Notes: generated by a model from the sequence alone, not told the origin. A stretch of DNA of 64,000 nucleotides from Rachycentron canadum (GCA_038496675.1 CM076651.1:18125746-18189745), one strand, 5' to 3'. Numbered from the stretch's first letter, positions 1-14,882 are shown. Translations and numbers: made by a program.

Positions 1-589
1 TGCTATTAAATCTTCAGGTAAAAAAAGCCATGGGAAGACTTTTTGTTCCAAGTGGTGTTGCCCAGAGAGTAGGTGTTCTTACTGAGTGCTGTTATTCGCA
101 TATAACATGTGTAGTTGGCATTATGAGACAAACTTAAGTTGTGATCTTCTTGTGCTGTGAACCCACCTTCCATATACAGTCAGTGGCAAAGGAAATGACA
201 GGTGAGTTTAAGTTTATTGCCCACAGATAAAAGTGGGTTTTCACCCACATACCTGCTTCAACACTCAACTATGCTAGTGAACAGTATAAAGGGATCGTGC
301 AGAATCAATTTAGGCAGTAAGGCAGCACATGCAGGGGCTGGCCAGTGGGACGAGGACTCAGGGATTAGGGTACCATATAGTGGGGGTATCCATAGATAAA
401 TATACACAATAGAGGTGTTTTTGTGTGTGGGTGTTTGTAAGGGTGTTTTGTGTGTGTGCGTGCATGTGTGTATGTATATCTGTATGTGAACACCTCCAGA
501 AGTTCTTGGTCTCTCAGTCTTTTTGTCATTCTCTTACTCTCTCCCTGTATCAGTCATTCTTTTCTCCCTCCATCTCTTTCTCTACGTTG
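1..589 (-). other. sema3b 3' UTR and downstream flank
   Basis: No coding sequence is recognised. An interrupted TG-rich stretch at about 419-490 and a pyrimidine-rich stretch at 520-600 lie in the presumed 3' UTR. Open frames on the plus strand at 202-399 and 425-907 are low-complexity, or run antisense into exon 17. Confidence 0.5.
213..218 (-). promoter_or_regulatory. sema3b: Candidate poly(A) signal AATAAA for sema3b
   Basis: The plus strand reads TTTATT, which is AATAAA on the gene strand, 372 nt beyond the stop codon. It is the only perfect AATAAA I see in the 589 nt between the stop and the window edge. It would give a 3' UTR of about 390 nt. A more distal site may exist outside the window. 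Confidence 0.4.
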
Positions 590-1102
590 TTACTCCCCTG
601 CGCTACGTGGTGCCCGAGGGTTTGGTTTCCCGTCGTGGGTCCGGCGGTTTCTCCCCTTTCTTATCTCCTGAAGATGTTTCCACTTCTTGTTAGCTGGGCG
701 GACAGCAGGGCCCAGAGGCGGGATGTCTTTCCCCGGAGCAGGAAAGATCTTATCCACCTGGTCACCGCCGGTGTTCTTGCGTGCCCAAACTTGCTCACAA
801 ATCTGGTCAACGGTGCTCAAGTTAGGATGGTCCACCAGCTGCATGAAGTCCCGGTACCAAAGCTTTTGATTGGTCATTGGGGGCCCACCTCCACTGCGGG
901 GATCTAATCGGACAGGGGCATCAGAAGGATGATTGGACACTGAAGAGGACGTTGAAGATACAACTTCCAAGGTGATGCCTAGTAAAGTTTGGGTGAAGCC
1001 ATGCTCCATGGCGTGGCACTGGTAGATTCCGATGTCTCTCTTCAGGACCCGACGAATCAGAAGGCCTCTGTCTGTCTGGAGGATGCGGTCGTCAAGACGC
1101 AC
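590..1102 (-). CDS. sema3b: sema3b terminal coding exon 17 (Ig second half, basic tail, stop)
   Basis: Residues 643-812 plus TAA. It begins VRLDDRILQTDRGLLIRRV and includes IYQCHAMEHGFTQTLL with Cys671, the second Ig cysteine. A Ser/Pro-rich linker follows, then QKLWYRDFMQLVDHPNLS, ICEQVW with Cys744, KKWKHLQE, and the basic KGRNRRTH motif. The acceptor is TGTTTTACAG. The tail resembles Sema3A more than mammalian SEMA3B. Confidence 0.93.
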   Translation of the reverse strand: MRLDDRILQTDRGLLIRRVLKRDIGIYQCHAMEHGFTQTLLGITLEVVSSTSSSVSNHPSDAPVRLDPRSGGGPPMTNQKLWYRDFMQLVDHPNLSTVDQICEQVWARKNTGGDQVDKIFPAPGKDIPPLGPAVRPANKKWKHLQEIRKGRNRRTHDGKPNPRAPRSAGE

Positions 1103-4100
1103 CTGTAAAACAGAAATAAGATTAGATGAAATGAAATGAAGGAGCTGAGGACTAAAGTTTACTTTAGCTGCACATTATGAGAGAAGGGCCTTGATATACA
1201 CACTGTAAGAACTTTTTGTAAATTGTGACAGTTTCTCTACCCTCTCACCTCTTCTCTTGGGTTCTGCTGATGTTTCTGGAAGGTCCAGGTGACTCTGGCC
1301 TGAAGGGATTTGGGGATGCACTCCAAGAAAGTGCTGCTTCCCTCAACTCCATAAAGCTTCCTCTCTGCAACACGGTGCTTATGGTGGTCTGCAGGGGGCA
1401 GCAGAGACAAAAAAAAAATTGTGGATCCATTATAACTAAACACTCACAGACCAGGACAGAAAAGGCAAAAAAAAAAAAAAAAAGGAAAAGGGCAAGACAG
1501 GGCAGGACAGGACAGAATGCAGAAAGGTCAGGAAAGAAAGGCTTTAAAGACCGGACAAGACAAGAACAGACAGGACAGACCAAGGAAAGACACAATAATG
1601 AGGAACATAAACAATTCGAGCTGCTTGGCTACGAAACCCACTTACCAGAAAATGTATTAGTGATTAATGACAGCCTCTATAATTGTGTGAGAGTACTGAA
1701 AGTTCACACATCATGACAGTACTGAGTACTGAGTACTTCAGGCTTGATTGAACTCTTGTTCACATGTTTGATGTGTAATATTAAACAAGGACTTTTATTG
1801 TGCTTGCAGCAGTTCATCACCACAAAACCTCATCATTCACACTGACAATACACATCGCTGAATCTGTGTCTATTCCCGAAATTTTTATCTTAGTCACTGG
1901 TGTGAGTGGACTTTTTAAAAACTCCCAGAGACCAAATTGGTATCAGAAAAAGATTGTATACACCAATAGCATCACACAGATATTTGGGAAAACAACTGTG
2001 TGTAGTCTGCCAAAGAGACTCCTGATTAGCGCTTTAGGGCAATGCCACTCTCATCAGAGAAAATTACTCTGACCTTCATTAGTTTTACACAACCCGGCCT
2101 TGCATGCCACATGATGTAATCGTATTACTCCTCCAGTTTGAGCAATTAGCCTGATTCAGTTCTGTGGCAGAATGACAGATAGCGACAAAATGCCGCTATT
2201 GTGGTCTGGGAGGACAGAGGTCACTAGAGGTGAAGGCAGGAGGGATTTTGGGACTTTTTGGCACAGGGACAGTGAGATGTCAGATGCCAAGAGTTTCTGC
2301 GAGTCAGCGCAGGAGCAGAGTGAGGCTTTGTTCTTCTTTATTGAACATACCTCAATGGTGGTCGACCAGCAAAACTGCTCCAACAAGGGAACAATCAAAT
2401 CTTGAAATCAAAGCTTTTATGGTTTAATTTGCAGAGTAATAATAAGTAATAGACTGATAGAGGTCATCATGTGTTTCTTTCACACAACATTTTTGCTGCT
2501 GAAGGAAATGTAAAACATACCACTTCCAGTGTACTTTTAGATTTTTGCCACAAAAGGCCCTGGCAGAAACAAACATTCACTTTACATCTATATAAAATGA
2601 CTGAGGTAATTTAAAAGATTTGAAGAAAGTCATTTGTCATAAGCTGTATGTAAAGATAATAAAGAATTTATATTGTGTAATGAAGTTTTAACTGGACGCC
2701 AGTGGAGCCATTATCATATCAACACACATTTAGAATATAAAATAAATACTGAATCTCACCTCCAGAGCAGAGAGTGTTGGGGTCTCCATTCCTCACATCC
2801 TGGCGACGGAAACGTCTGTAAAATGATGTTAAATAAGAATTTGACAATTCTTAGGATTAGAATTCTATAAACTGGCCAGTTTTTTCACCTCTTTTGTTTT
2901 TGTCAAATATAATGAATGTTCACTGAGTGTGTCATTTGTGTTTTTGTCACAGACCTCTTGGTGTTTGGCAGGTAGCGAGTACAGGATGTTCCATCCCAGG
3001 CACAGTATGGGTCTCTGGCCAGGCAGCACTCAGCACAAGCCTTCCCATAGACACTGCAGCGGTGAAGGGGAACCTGGGCAATGCCGGTGTCAGAGCCCAC
3101 ATACAGCTGTTGCTGTGAAGTGACAAAAGTTGGACGAACAAGTTTTACAATAGGACCATGTCCATGTCAGAGTCAAGTTCAGTTTAAACCTGAAAGCTTT
3201 CTCTGCATGTTACATTTTTTGCTGGTATGTATAGTATAAACTATACAATAGAATAAAAAAATGCACACACCAGTACATTCAGTGTAGCTCATTAAAAATG
3301 TGACCCATAACAGACTTACCCGTTTTGAGGAGAGCTGCATGTTGATGATGGATGATGCATCCTTAAGAGTAGAGGAGGTACATCAAATTATTTATTGCAA
3401 ATGATTTAACATGCAAGTATTATCATGTCAAGTGCAGTGTGAATTATTATTTATCATAGTTTTCTTACTTTGAAAACCTCCAGCTCTTCCAGTAGAAGTT
3501 CCTCCATGTTGTTCCAACTCTCCTTGGGGACATTGATCACCTTTAGTACTGTCCCTTTGTCTGAAATAATAGATGCAAAATGCTTTTTAATATGTGTCAT
3601 TATTTTCATGAAAGTAAAAAGTTAGATCAGAAAACAAGTCATTCACCTGTTCCAATAAACATGACGTCGTACTGTCCATCAGCAGCGCTGACTCTGTCCA
3701 CCGCAATCTGTGTGAAGCTGTAGTCCACGTTAGTTCTCACAAAGATGGGCCTTCGGCTCATAGGGTAGACCGGATTATACATTAGAGGGTGGTGACGTGC
3801 AAACTGGATCACATCATCTGGGAAACCCTTGGTAGACTCAAAGCTGCCAAATGTCTTGCTGGGACACTAAAGGAAGGCAATAAATTAAAATTTAATTCAT
3901 AAGGTCCTTGTTTATACATACTTATATCTTATCCTCAAGAAATATGAAGAAATGCAGCACAAAAAACTATGTTTGTAAATTAGCTTGCTTAAAATTTAAC
4001 TAAACTAAACTGTTACTAAATAAAACTAAACTAATAAAATCACATAAACCTTTAGGATAGAAAATTTTGTTCTGAGAATTTGAGAACATGTGAACATGCA

Positions 4101-7100
4101 CGCTTCAATTTTTTTAAAGGATTTAGCTGCAGGTCAAAGAACTATAATAATCCAGCCAATCCTCTTCTACTGTACAGGATTGGATGTAATTCGCAGAACA
4201 GGCTGAGACTCAAAGACTCTTTGCCATGTTTGAACTGAACTATTCCATAATGACTCACATTTGATGAGTAAATTTGTTTTGTGTTTGTGCACATAAACTG
4301 GAATAAAATGTCTGACTCGTCAGTATTTCAGTTGGCCTGAAGTACACAAAGCCACAGCAGCAGGCCACAGAGAGGTGATTATGGCGTGATGGGTCATAGG
4401 GACATGAGAGAGATTTTCTCCAGGTCAGAGTCCAGCTTCCCTCTCCAATTAAAATTCCAGTCCTGGACTTTCATCCCAGGATGCAAAATTTTACTAAAAT
4501 GTTCAATGGCAGCATGCAGTGTTTCTAGTGTGTTTCAGTTTTTTTCTTTAAAGCTTAATTATGATATTTCCAATACATACATAGTGATGTATTTGTGGTT
4601 TTCATCCTTCAGTGGAAAACTTTTGATCTGGTTTATGCATTTTAAACACTGACTATGCTTTATAGGCAGTTCTGTATAATTCTTTGGGTAAGCAAGATTG
4701 TTTTCTTTCAATTTGATTTGTTCAGCTGATTTTACAACCCAGTGAGGTGATGATGGCGTGAGAGAGGGTTTACTAAAGGCCAAATACAATTACTATTCTG
4801 CAGTCATACAATGGGGATTGTTCTGCTGTGGCAGTAACAGCTGAAGCTCTGCATAACAAATCCTGCTGACGCTACACTTATGTGCTTAGCAGAATATAAG
4901 AGCCCTAACAAGCACACATTGACTGGGAGAACTGTGGAGAACTTGTGGATGAAATGAGGTCTAATTCAGAGGACTGCAAGTGTAAGTGTAGTCTATGTGC
5001 CACAAGGATATATCACAAAGCCATTACATAAGATTAATGTATTCATATTGCTACAACTTCGTATTGTTACGATGTACAGAGTGTGCGCCCGACTATTACT
5101 TAAGATTTACATTAAGATTAGTCTTATACCTACCATAAAGAGAATGGCTGCAGACTATTACTATCATATGGTACTGGATTGTTATTATTGATGCATTAAC
5201 ATGTAAGAAATTTGGTGTTTAAGATGGTTAAAGGTGCAGCAAATTTTATGTTATTTAGTCTGTTGGGTAGTTTAGTCAATTTATTATATTTAGTAATGCT
5301 ATCAATGAAAAGTGAAAGTGATGTGATTTGCAGTAATGCAGTAAGGTAATATGTACAATGATTCCCACTAAAATGTAGCAGCATAAAATGGAAATAGTGC
5401 TAAATAGTGGAAATCCATGTACTTTCATCATGGGTAAAAACTCCTGACACTACTTTATTGATGGGTCTTTACTGTTATTGACATACCATTCCCGGGCGGG
5501 GATAGGGGACTTTTCCCTGGAAGGGGACCCACTGGTAGTTGGGCCCCTCTTTGTGAGCAAAAGGCCCCAGGAAGGCCCTCCGGATGTCATTCATGGAGTA
5601 GAGACACACAGCTGAGCCTTTAAATACACTGCTGCTGGGGGATATGGGGAGCTGGGTTAGAAACATCAAAACACAGAAAGGCACACACTTTTCACCTTAT
5701 CTCTCTCTCTCTCATATGTACAAGCGCACCCAGATCCTTGTTTTACTATATTCGTGGGGACCAGTCCCCCATTGGTTTTCAGACAAACAAACAAACACAC
5801 ACACACACATATTATATGAATGGACTCTGACCTGGAAGTAGAGAAGACAGTGTACACCAGAGGGTTCTTTCTGTCCCTTGTCTGCAGCAGGAACACATCG
5901 CCTGGGGACGGACACACACACACACGCGCACTCAGGTCAGCTATTGGTAGTCCAGGTCAAAAGGTTGAGAGAAAGATAAACAAAGCCCTATGGCCATATC
6001 TAACTATTTTAAAGAGACATTTCACCCCTAGCTAAGGGTCATGACATGAAATCAAATACACTACAGCATTTTGCTGTGATTTGTAAAATAGAAATGCATC
6101 TTGAAGCAGCCCCCAACTGACAGATGTCACAAAATATTTTAACTGGGGCTAAATCTTAAATGTAGCCCCTGTCCTGTGTAGTCTCAGGCTATAATGTACA
6201 AAATCCTGCAGTCTAAAAAGTTTTTCCTCTACTCCAACTAGTATCGAAACTTGCTGTAGGTATTTCAGTAGAATGACTTCAACAGATCGACACTTTTGCA
6301 GGGATGTCGTTTCCAAAGATATGGCTTCAGGTATGGTCAAAAAACTCTGGGTCAAGATAAGAGACTCATTGTTCATATGAGGGAGTGATGGACAGATGTA
6401 GCCCAAGGAAAGGCTACAATCGGAACAAATTTTTCCACTTAGTTCACCAAGATAAGCCCAACTACAGATCATATTACGACCAACAGATATAGTCAGAGAT
6501 CAATCAAAAACATCTTGAGAGCTCAAACTGCTGCAGCTGCTGCACAAACCGCATGACCACAGGTTCGTGAGATACTACATTGTCGTGTTTTGATTATTTA
6601 ATTATTCAAATTGGCCATTGTTAAGTTGCTGGGTTAAGTTAGCACTGTAGGTAGAAAACTAACCTTTAAAAACCCCTATACTCTAACTTATGAGGCACAG
6701 CTTTCCTGATACTGAAATCCAAAGCTCAACATGACTGCTCCTCCAAACAGAGATTGATCAATCACATCTTAGCAACCACAACTTTGCAAGGCCAATGATC
6801 AATTATTGCAGATGAACACATATTAGCTACAATTTTTTTTTTTTTTTTTACTGAATTAAATTCTTTAAGACTTAAGTCATGTTTTTAAGAACTGTATATG
6901 ATGGCTGAGGTAGCTCTTCTGAATATTTATGAGTAAAATGTGAGGGTGAACTGGCACCAGACATTTGTGGAACAGTTTCTCTGAGTAAAATTACGTCTTC
7001 TATATCATAAACTATTTCCATTAATGCCTTTTGTCATACAAAGTCGAACCAGAGTCGGGCCTACAACTTACTTTGGACCCACAGCAAAAACACTGGCTTT

Positions 7101-10100
7101 GGATCAGGCCAGAATCTATTACCAATTAATCACTCACTCATGCTTTCTCCAAGTGTGCAGGAATGTGTGGCTGAATAGCAATCTGCAATTGAGGTCAAAA
7201 ATCCTGGTAAATTTATTATGCTGTCCTTGACTTCCTCTCCCCTTGCACCCACAGTATGTGCTTCCAATGGACGAAACAAGGTTGGAAAATCAGCCTGAAT
7301 GTCAACGTTCTGTTTGGCTTTTTCTAACTTCTGAAGAGTCTGGTTACTCTAGCATACTGCGCAATATCTCAGATTAAGACTGAAACTAAAACACCTAAAC
7401 CACTTTTCCATTTTGTTATTTGAGTTGAGTGTCTCTCCTGTTGACTGTGTGCACAATGAACTTACGCAGCTCATCAAAGTATGTGTCGCTGCCATCGGCT
7501 CCTGGTACCGAGCAGATCAGACGGGTCTTGAGGAATGTCGTCCACTTGTTCACCAGACTCCGCTGACCGCCCATGTCATTCTAATTCAAAAGACACACAC
7601 AAGAGTTCAACAGGATATTAAATTTACATTTGTTACAGTGTGAAAGAAGACAATAAATGCTTTGGCAGCAGCCACTCACCACTTCACCAAATGAAATCTT
7701 AAAAAAAAAAATACTGATTTTGACAGTGTCTATAAAACAGCCAGGTGGAGCGCGCCTGGTGAATTCTGGTATGAATGAAACAATCTCTTACTCTGCAGAG
7801 TTGTCCAATGCGGGAGTAGGTGGACTTTCCAAGCCCCTGGGCCTCAACTGCCGTCTCACGGAAGAAGAAAAATATCTTGTCATCGTCGGGGTTTTCACTC
7901 TCCGGGACCCAAAAGGAACCAACGAATTTTGGTTCTGGTGAATATAAACACAGAGGAATAAAGTCATTGATTGTTATATTGATATTTTCTCCAAAAATAG
8001 TTGTCAGATTCAGTGTAACCAGTGAACTCACACATGAACACACTCACCATTGAGCCAGCGTGAGTCATGCTGTTCGGTGCGGATGGAGGGGCGTTTCCCC
8101 AAGCTTCTGAAGATGGTAAAATCGCGCCCCATTAGGTCTGTGGCCACGCCTGCATATAGCTCATCACCTAGAAGACAGAATTCATCAATAACTCAATAAC
8201 TACTGTTATACCAAAAACATAGAGATTGGAATAAAATGATGATATGGGATGGTTTGAAAATAGACACAAAAACAATATATTTATAATCATGCACCTCTGA
8301 GGCAGCATCAACACCATTTTGGGACAGACTACTGACTGATGACACAACTTTCTTACATAAGCCATTTGAAGCAAAAACCTCCTGTAAATGGGTAACTGTC
8401 TCATATTGATCTGCATAGGTTTAGTTACCAATGAGCACAGAGGCAGCATTGTGGCGAGGATCATACGGACTCTTCCCTTTCCCGTCCTCCACCTTAGATG
8501 GGTCAATTCTGAACACGTGGTCCTGATGGAGAGAGAAAGGACATAGAGAAATGTATTCAAGGTGGGATCATATGTACAATATACTAATTTTATTTACTTT
8601 ATTTTTTGGGTTGACATTTCAGGTTTGTGATTTTAGCAACATGAGGGGGGACAAAAAACAAATGTAAAACCAGCTACACATGATGGGTTTGTGTACACTT
8701 CTTGCCATCCCGTCTCTGCAACATCAGTCAAGACTCCTATTTTCTTTGACTAAATTGTTATGCAAAGCTTTCCTACCATGAGTAACTGCTGGTTTTCATA
8801 TGTCCACATTCATCTCTTTATACGCATAAACTTTGGAATTCTTTCCTGCAGATGTTCTCTTATTATGAACAGACTAAGGCTCACATTTTCAGGCATCTGA
8901 AGGCAGTTTGTGTGTGAGTGTGTAGCTTTATGAAAGTTTCAATGTTGCTGAAAATAGCTGTGAAATCAAGGGATGCAAAACAAAAGGTTCTTGAGATATT
9001 TAAAGTGACTCTCCCTACCTTCTTGCCTGTATGATAAACATATTTAGACTAGATCTTATTCTTTAAAGCATTTTAAGAAAAAATAAGGAAAACAGAAAAC
9101 TGTATTTCTGCAGTTTGTGTGTGTGTGTACATGATTTTTTTTTTTTTTTTTTTGTTCCTCACCTCCATCCTGTGTCCCACCTCCACAAAGGCACAGGTTG
9201 GGTGGAAGGCCCCAGTTCCACAGGCATACAGATGGGTACGGTTATAGTGGTGCACAATCTTCACATAGTTCACACAGTCAGACTGAAAGACACACACAAA
9301 CATTTACAGTGTCATTTTTTCCCCCCTAGGGGTGATGGTTCATGCAGGCCAATGACACAGTAAATAAAATTTAAGTAAATTTAGCAGTTAGCTTAGCATA
9401 AAGGCTGGGAACAGAAGGTGTGGGGCAAATTGCCAGACTTTGTTCAAAGGTAACAATCTGCTTGGAGTATCACTTGTTTAAATCTATACAACAAATTAAG
9501 TTGTAAAGCTGAAATGTTTTAGAGGGGGCTAACATTTTTTAGTCTTCATGCTAACCTGGGCATGCAGCCATATTCATATATATATATAGTATAGAGGCCA
9601 GGAGATCCACCAATATTCATCGCATAAAAGATTTGAGTAAAAGTACCATAAATGTAAACTCGTTTTAACAGACCACTTTCCATACCATTTTATCTCTCAC
9701 CCTGCATCAGCTATTTTCTGTTTTGTTGCCCGTATCTGACCTTTTCCCCGCATTGTAATCTAGACAGCATGTCACTGACCCACATGTACACGTGTGCCAT
9801 CTCGGAGTCTGGTTACAGTATGCTGGCACTCAGGAGATTTACAGTACACTACCAGACTGTATGACCAACACTCCCTATTCAGAGGAAGCATCTTATTGTG
9901 AGGTTCTGAGGAAAGGACAATCCCATAGGTAACAAAAGAACCTTGGTTATCACTGATCATTTCTGAGAAATCAACCCAAAGTCTCCAAAACACACTTTAC
10001 TCAATAAGAGCCGTCTGTAAACACACAGTGGAAAGGAGAGAAAGGATGGGATAGTTAGATTCTAAGATTCCCCAGACAGGCCACAGGAACATCTGTCCAT

Positions 10101-10193
10101 CGATCAAGTTACGAACACTTTTGGGGGCTCACTAGAGGTTTATAAACAAATCTGTCCATTAGCCAACGACTGAAAAGTGAACAACCACACATC

Positions 10194-10224
<31 letters not shown>

Positions 10225-10606
10225 CCGTCTGTCTGTTTTAACTGGATAGTTCAAAGCAAATTTAATTTGTTAATAATCATCTCTTAGTTTGACCTCACAT
10301 TTCTGCCTGAAGCACCTTGCTTGGCTTTTGATTTAATTTCTTATAATTTTATCCAAGATTGAAACAACAGACATCTGTTTATAGATTTTCATTACTTCAT
10401 AAGACAAAATGTAAGTCTTTGAAGTAAAGGAGATACATATTTTTTTACGTTCTGTTTCTCCATGTCTCTGCACATTTACTTTCTTCTTTAATCAAATGTC
10501 TTTCTTCATCTGTCTGCTCTTTCTTTCAGCTTCACCCGAGGGTGACAGACAGAAAGACCAGGTTGTGAAAGCAGTGGCACAGGCAGCATTGTGGCTCATT
10601 AGGCCT

Positions 10607-10646
<40 letters not shown>

Positions 10647-13090
10647 CGCGTGCACGCACGCACACACACAAACCCCTCAGTGATTTAGAACAAAGGCGTG
10701 CCTTTCAGCCTTTGAAACACACCGGGGAGTTAGAGTTGGAGTTGTTGGTGTGCTAATACATACATGATTCTGTGTGTATGTGTTTTTTCGTGTACGTGCA
10801 CATGTGAAAAGTGTTCAGCCAATCAATGGGCTGATTAAGCCGTTGACAAACACAGGAGACCTCTGTTTCCCATGAAAGAAGGGGGCACACACATCAAGTT
10901 TCCCTTCACCCTCAGGCTGAAACACATATTTACACCATGAATGAAGATACACACACTCTAACACACATCTCAGCTTGACTCTCTCAAACACCAATATGTT
11001 CCTCTCAGGAAACACACCGTGCCAATTTTCAATCAGTCTTTTTCTCAGGATTCCCAGTGTGTGTCTGACACCAGATCTCCTCCTCAATCCAGTGTCCATT
11101 ATTTAAGTCCATATTGTGTGTGTGTGTGTGTGTCAGAGGGCAGAGGAAGGTGAGGGAGTCAGCAGAGCAGTGGTTTGACAAAGTCAATTCTTTGATGTGA
11201 CAAAAGAGAAAGACAAGAAAAGGTAAGGAGAGAAAAGATGCATGAAAGACCTTGAAAAGATCAGAAAGGAAGGAGGAGAGCAAGGGAGGTGAGTTATGCC
11301 AGCAATCACATTTCCTTTGTGTTTTGTGAGTATGTGTGTGAGTGTGTGTGGGTGGGTGGGAGTTAAAGGGTTCACTGGTCAACCTTTGACCTAGCACTGA
11401 CTCATTAGTAGAAACAGTGAGTAAAACGCAGGCTGTGACCTCGAAGCGGCCTGAGCTTTAGGTCTTGACTTCACGTCTTATAAAGCTGTATTGTTCTGCT
11501 GTGGATGTCTTTTCCCTTTTCTCTCATTATCCTTTCCATTCTAGAGATGATTAACCCGGTCTACCTATTTATTATTTCAGCCATTTATTATTTTCTCTCT
11601 TTCCCCCCTTTTATCTGGCTCTTGTATTTTTTTCAACCCATCTAAATACAAATTTAGGTTATTTCATTGTCTTGTATTTTTGTTTTTCTCTCTTTTTCTG
11701 TTCTGACTAAGTCTGCAAATCCAAGTCATTTAGGAATCTTTAATAAAGTTAATGGCTGAGAGCCTTAGACTGAACACACAGATCCATGGCACAGAGTATA
11801 CAACCATTAGATACACAACAGAGCCCAGTGTAATAGCCCAGGAATGCCTTTGGTCATTTCTGGATCAAACAACAAAGTAATAGTGTTGACATTTGTCTTC
11901 TCCTGGAACAAACTCCATTTCTGGATCCTGACCTTCGACAAACTGTATCGACCCATTAATATCACTGTGGAGGACATGGGATTTGCTTTTTCAATTAATG
12001 GGATGGAAATGATCAGGTGTAGGTATTGTTTGTGTGTGCAACAGAGAAATCCCTCACACTGCCAAGCTACACTTATCTACACCATCATTTGAAAGTGAGG
12101 TGATTTCATTTGGTGGTTTTCAGGAGCTCACTGAGCCCCTCACTCAGCAGTTAAAGCAAATGTAGTATTGAACTTTTGTTGCTCCAAAACATATCTTAAT
12201 CTGGGGAGGTGCTGTCAAGACGCAGAGATATTCCCCTCTGCAGTTTATCAGCAAGCCTCGTCCTTTTAATGGAGCAGGGAGGGGGAGGCTGTACTTTTGA
12301 GAAATGTGAGTAACATGGATCTATGGTCACTCCACAAGTGTGGTTCAGACTGAAATTGCTCAACAATCATTATATGGGTTGTTGTGAAATTTTGCACATT
12401 CACAACCCCAAGACGGGGAACCATGGCTTGTAATTTTTGGCTTTTAAGAAATTGTTTCAAAAGCTGTTGGGCTACCATGAAATTCTTACTTATTTGAGTG
12501 TTTAGTGGCAATAAGCATTGATTAGCATGGCAATATATGAAAACTAGATGGTAGGCACGGTATTATCTATTATTAGCTTTGTCATGGAAAAAAGATGACA
12601 AAAAGATGTTATCTTTTTTCCCCTGTGCCTGTGACCTCGCAGAGCTGCTGGTTTGGCTGTAGACTAATGTATTCAGTTAACTGATGCATTATCACAGTAA
12701 AAGGAACCAACGACGACTGAGGAGGAGACATGATATAAATTCTGGGCTCAGGTATCAAATTATTTTATCCACCTTAGCTTTATCATGGAAGGACTTAGTG
12801 CTTTCGCATAAACATAGTCAATCAAGTCTTTTTTTTTATGCGTTTGAACAAATGAACCTTGCTCAGACAAAGATTATTGGCATGTAAAAAAATGTAAACA
12901 TTTTGAGACATTTCAACCAATGCTTGGTTGGTTTTTGTGGTGAGGTGGTGACCTTCAGCATTCACAGTCACTCAACCTTCCCTGGTCACATTTTTCCATT
13001 CGGTCATTAGATTTTAATGAGTGGTCTTTTGATTATGAGACCTATTGTCCAACTCTTATATATCACATGTAATTTACAGATAATAATATG

Positions 13091-13125
<35 letters not shown>

Positions 13126-14882
13126 ATGTATATATGTATATATAGCATAATTTATAGGGATCTTGAGGACTGTTAATGGGTCTTTGAAGACACAGAAAGT
13201 GACAAAGTGGGTCCTAACGTGACAGATGTAAACACACAATCCATTACTTCTGTAGGTTTAAATATGGCTCCAGCGCTACAGTAACGCCTCAGTCAGAGTG
13301 CTGAGTCAGACTGAGTGTCTGGGTGAACTGTCAACTGTTTACTGCCACTGTCTGACTGTGTTTATGTGCATGTGTCTGTGTTTGTGTTAGTGTGTCTGTG
13401 TGCATGTTAGGTGGCTTTCCTGTGGTCCATGGGCATGTGTGTAGTAATGAAGTGTTTATTACTCGTCTTTATGTGGGCAACTGTTAAGCCTATCACAGTC
13501 CTTGTGTGTGTTGTTGAGCTACCGTGATTCTTTGTGCAGTGTACCAGAAAACAACTTTTTGTTGTACGTAGGTGTGCAGCTAATTTATTTTGATTTTATA
13601 ATAAGGGAACACTAAAACACAATTAGGTGAAAATGCAATATACATTGCTCTACATCTGACAACCAAGCTTGTGCTATGATCAAAAATGATGAGTGACAAA
13701 ATGAGATGTGTAAAGGATTTTCATAATGTCAGTATTATCTTCCTTGCTGTTATTTTACTTGTTATAAATGTTGTAAAATATCTTGGCTTCCATTAAATGC
13801 TAAAGAAAGTATAATTAGAGATAGTTAGAAGAAGAAGTTAGAAGATAGTTTGTACTAGTGAAACTTAAGTATAATTTACCACATCTTTCTCTGGTACAAC
13901 TAATACGGCCAACAGCCAATGTGAGTGAAGCAGTCAGCCTTGTTACAGACCTTTACACAGCATCTCTGATTTGTTCAGTGATTCAAGCAGAACGAGTGAA
14001 CGACAAGAACAAGTCGGAAATTCAGTCTGAATATTGGACACAGAAGGAATCACTACTGCAGTGATTATGATCCCTCACTGGCTTCTGATGACTCGAAAGA
14101 ATGCAATGCAGTGAATATTAATGTAATGCAAATGTAAAGTAAACTCACTGCAGTGTAGTGTAGATACGTAACTGGAGGCGAAGTGATATACAGTCATTTC
14201 TCCACTACTTTCTTTCTATCAGTGTACAAGTATGCAATAGATGGAAAGATGGACAGAAAGGTAATAGTGTTTGGATTTAGATTTAGAATTAAAAGACAGA
14301 GTTATTTGATAGACAGGAACAAACAAGTACGTAGAGATGATGAAAGATTGAGGGGGCTCAAAAAAACATGAGAAACTTCTGGTTCCCAGAGAACAAAAAA
14401 TGTGAGATAGTGAAAAAGCATGGGAAGAGGGGAGGACTCAGAGAAAGTAAGGAGAGCGGGAGAGACGAGGGATCCTGTGGGGGAGAGAGAGATGTTGGCC
14501 TCTTCCTACAGAGAAATGCACTTCTCTGTAATTAGGGTCAACGGTCTGAGGTTGGCTCAGTTCTCAGTGTATGGGTGACTGTTCACACAGATGGGCCTAC
14601 TGAAAGTCAAAAAGAATAAGAGAGACGAGTGTTTAACAAAGGATAAAGATAACAATTCAAATGCCAGAAAGGCAGGAATAGCAACTGACCAGGGAAAGCT
14701 CCTTTCAACGCGGCGTTTGACCTCAAAATGTCCCTAAACTTTTCTCTTATTTTCTTATCTCTTTCTCCCTCCACCTCCCCTTCTTCCTTGGGAGCAATTT
14801 TACTAATTCTCTCCTCCACTCCCTGTCCCCACTGTTACTCTTGCTTTCAACCACACACAAACAGACACAGAAACATATGCAC

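Noticed and set aside
425..907. 160-codon plus-strand frame
   Set aside because: Its second half is antisense to sema3b exon 17, and its first half is a TG/CT-rich 3' UTR shadow.
1225..1716. 163-codon plus-strand frame
   Set aside because: It overlaps exon 16 antisense, then runs through a poly-A and GGACA-type simple repeat.
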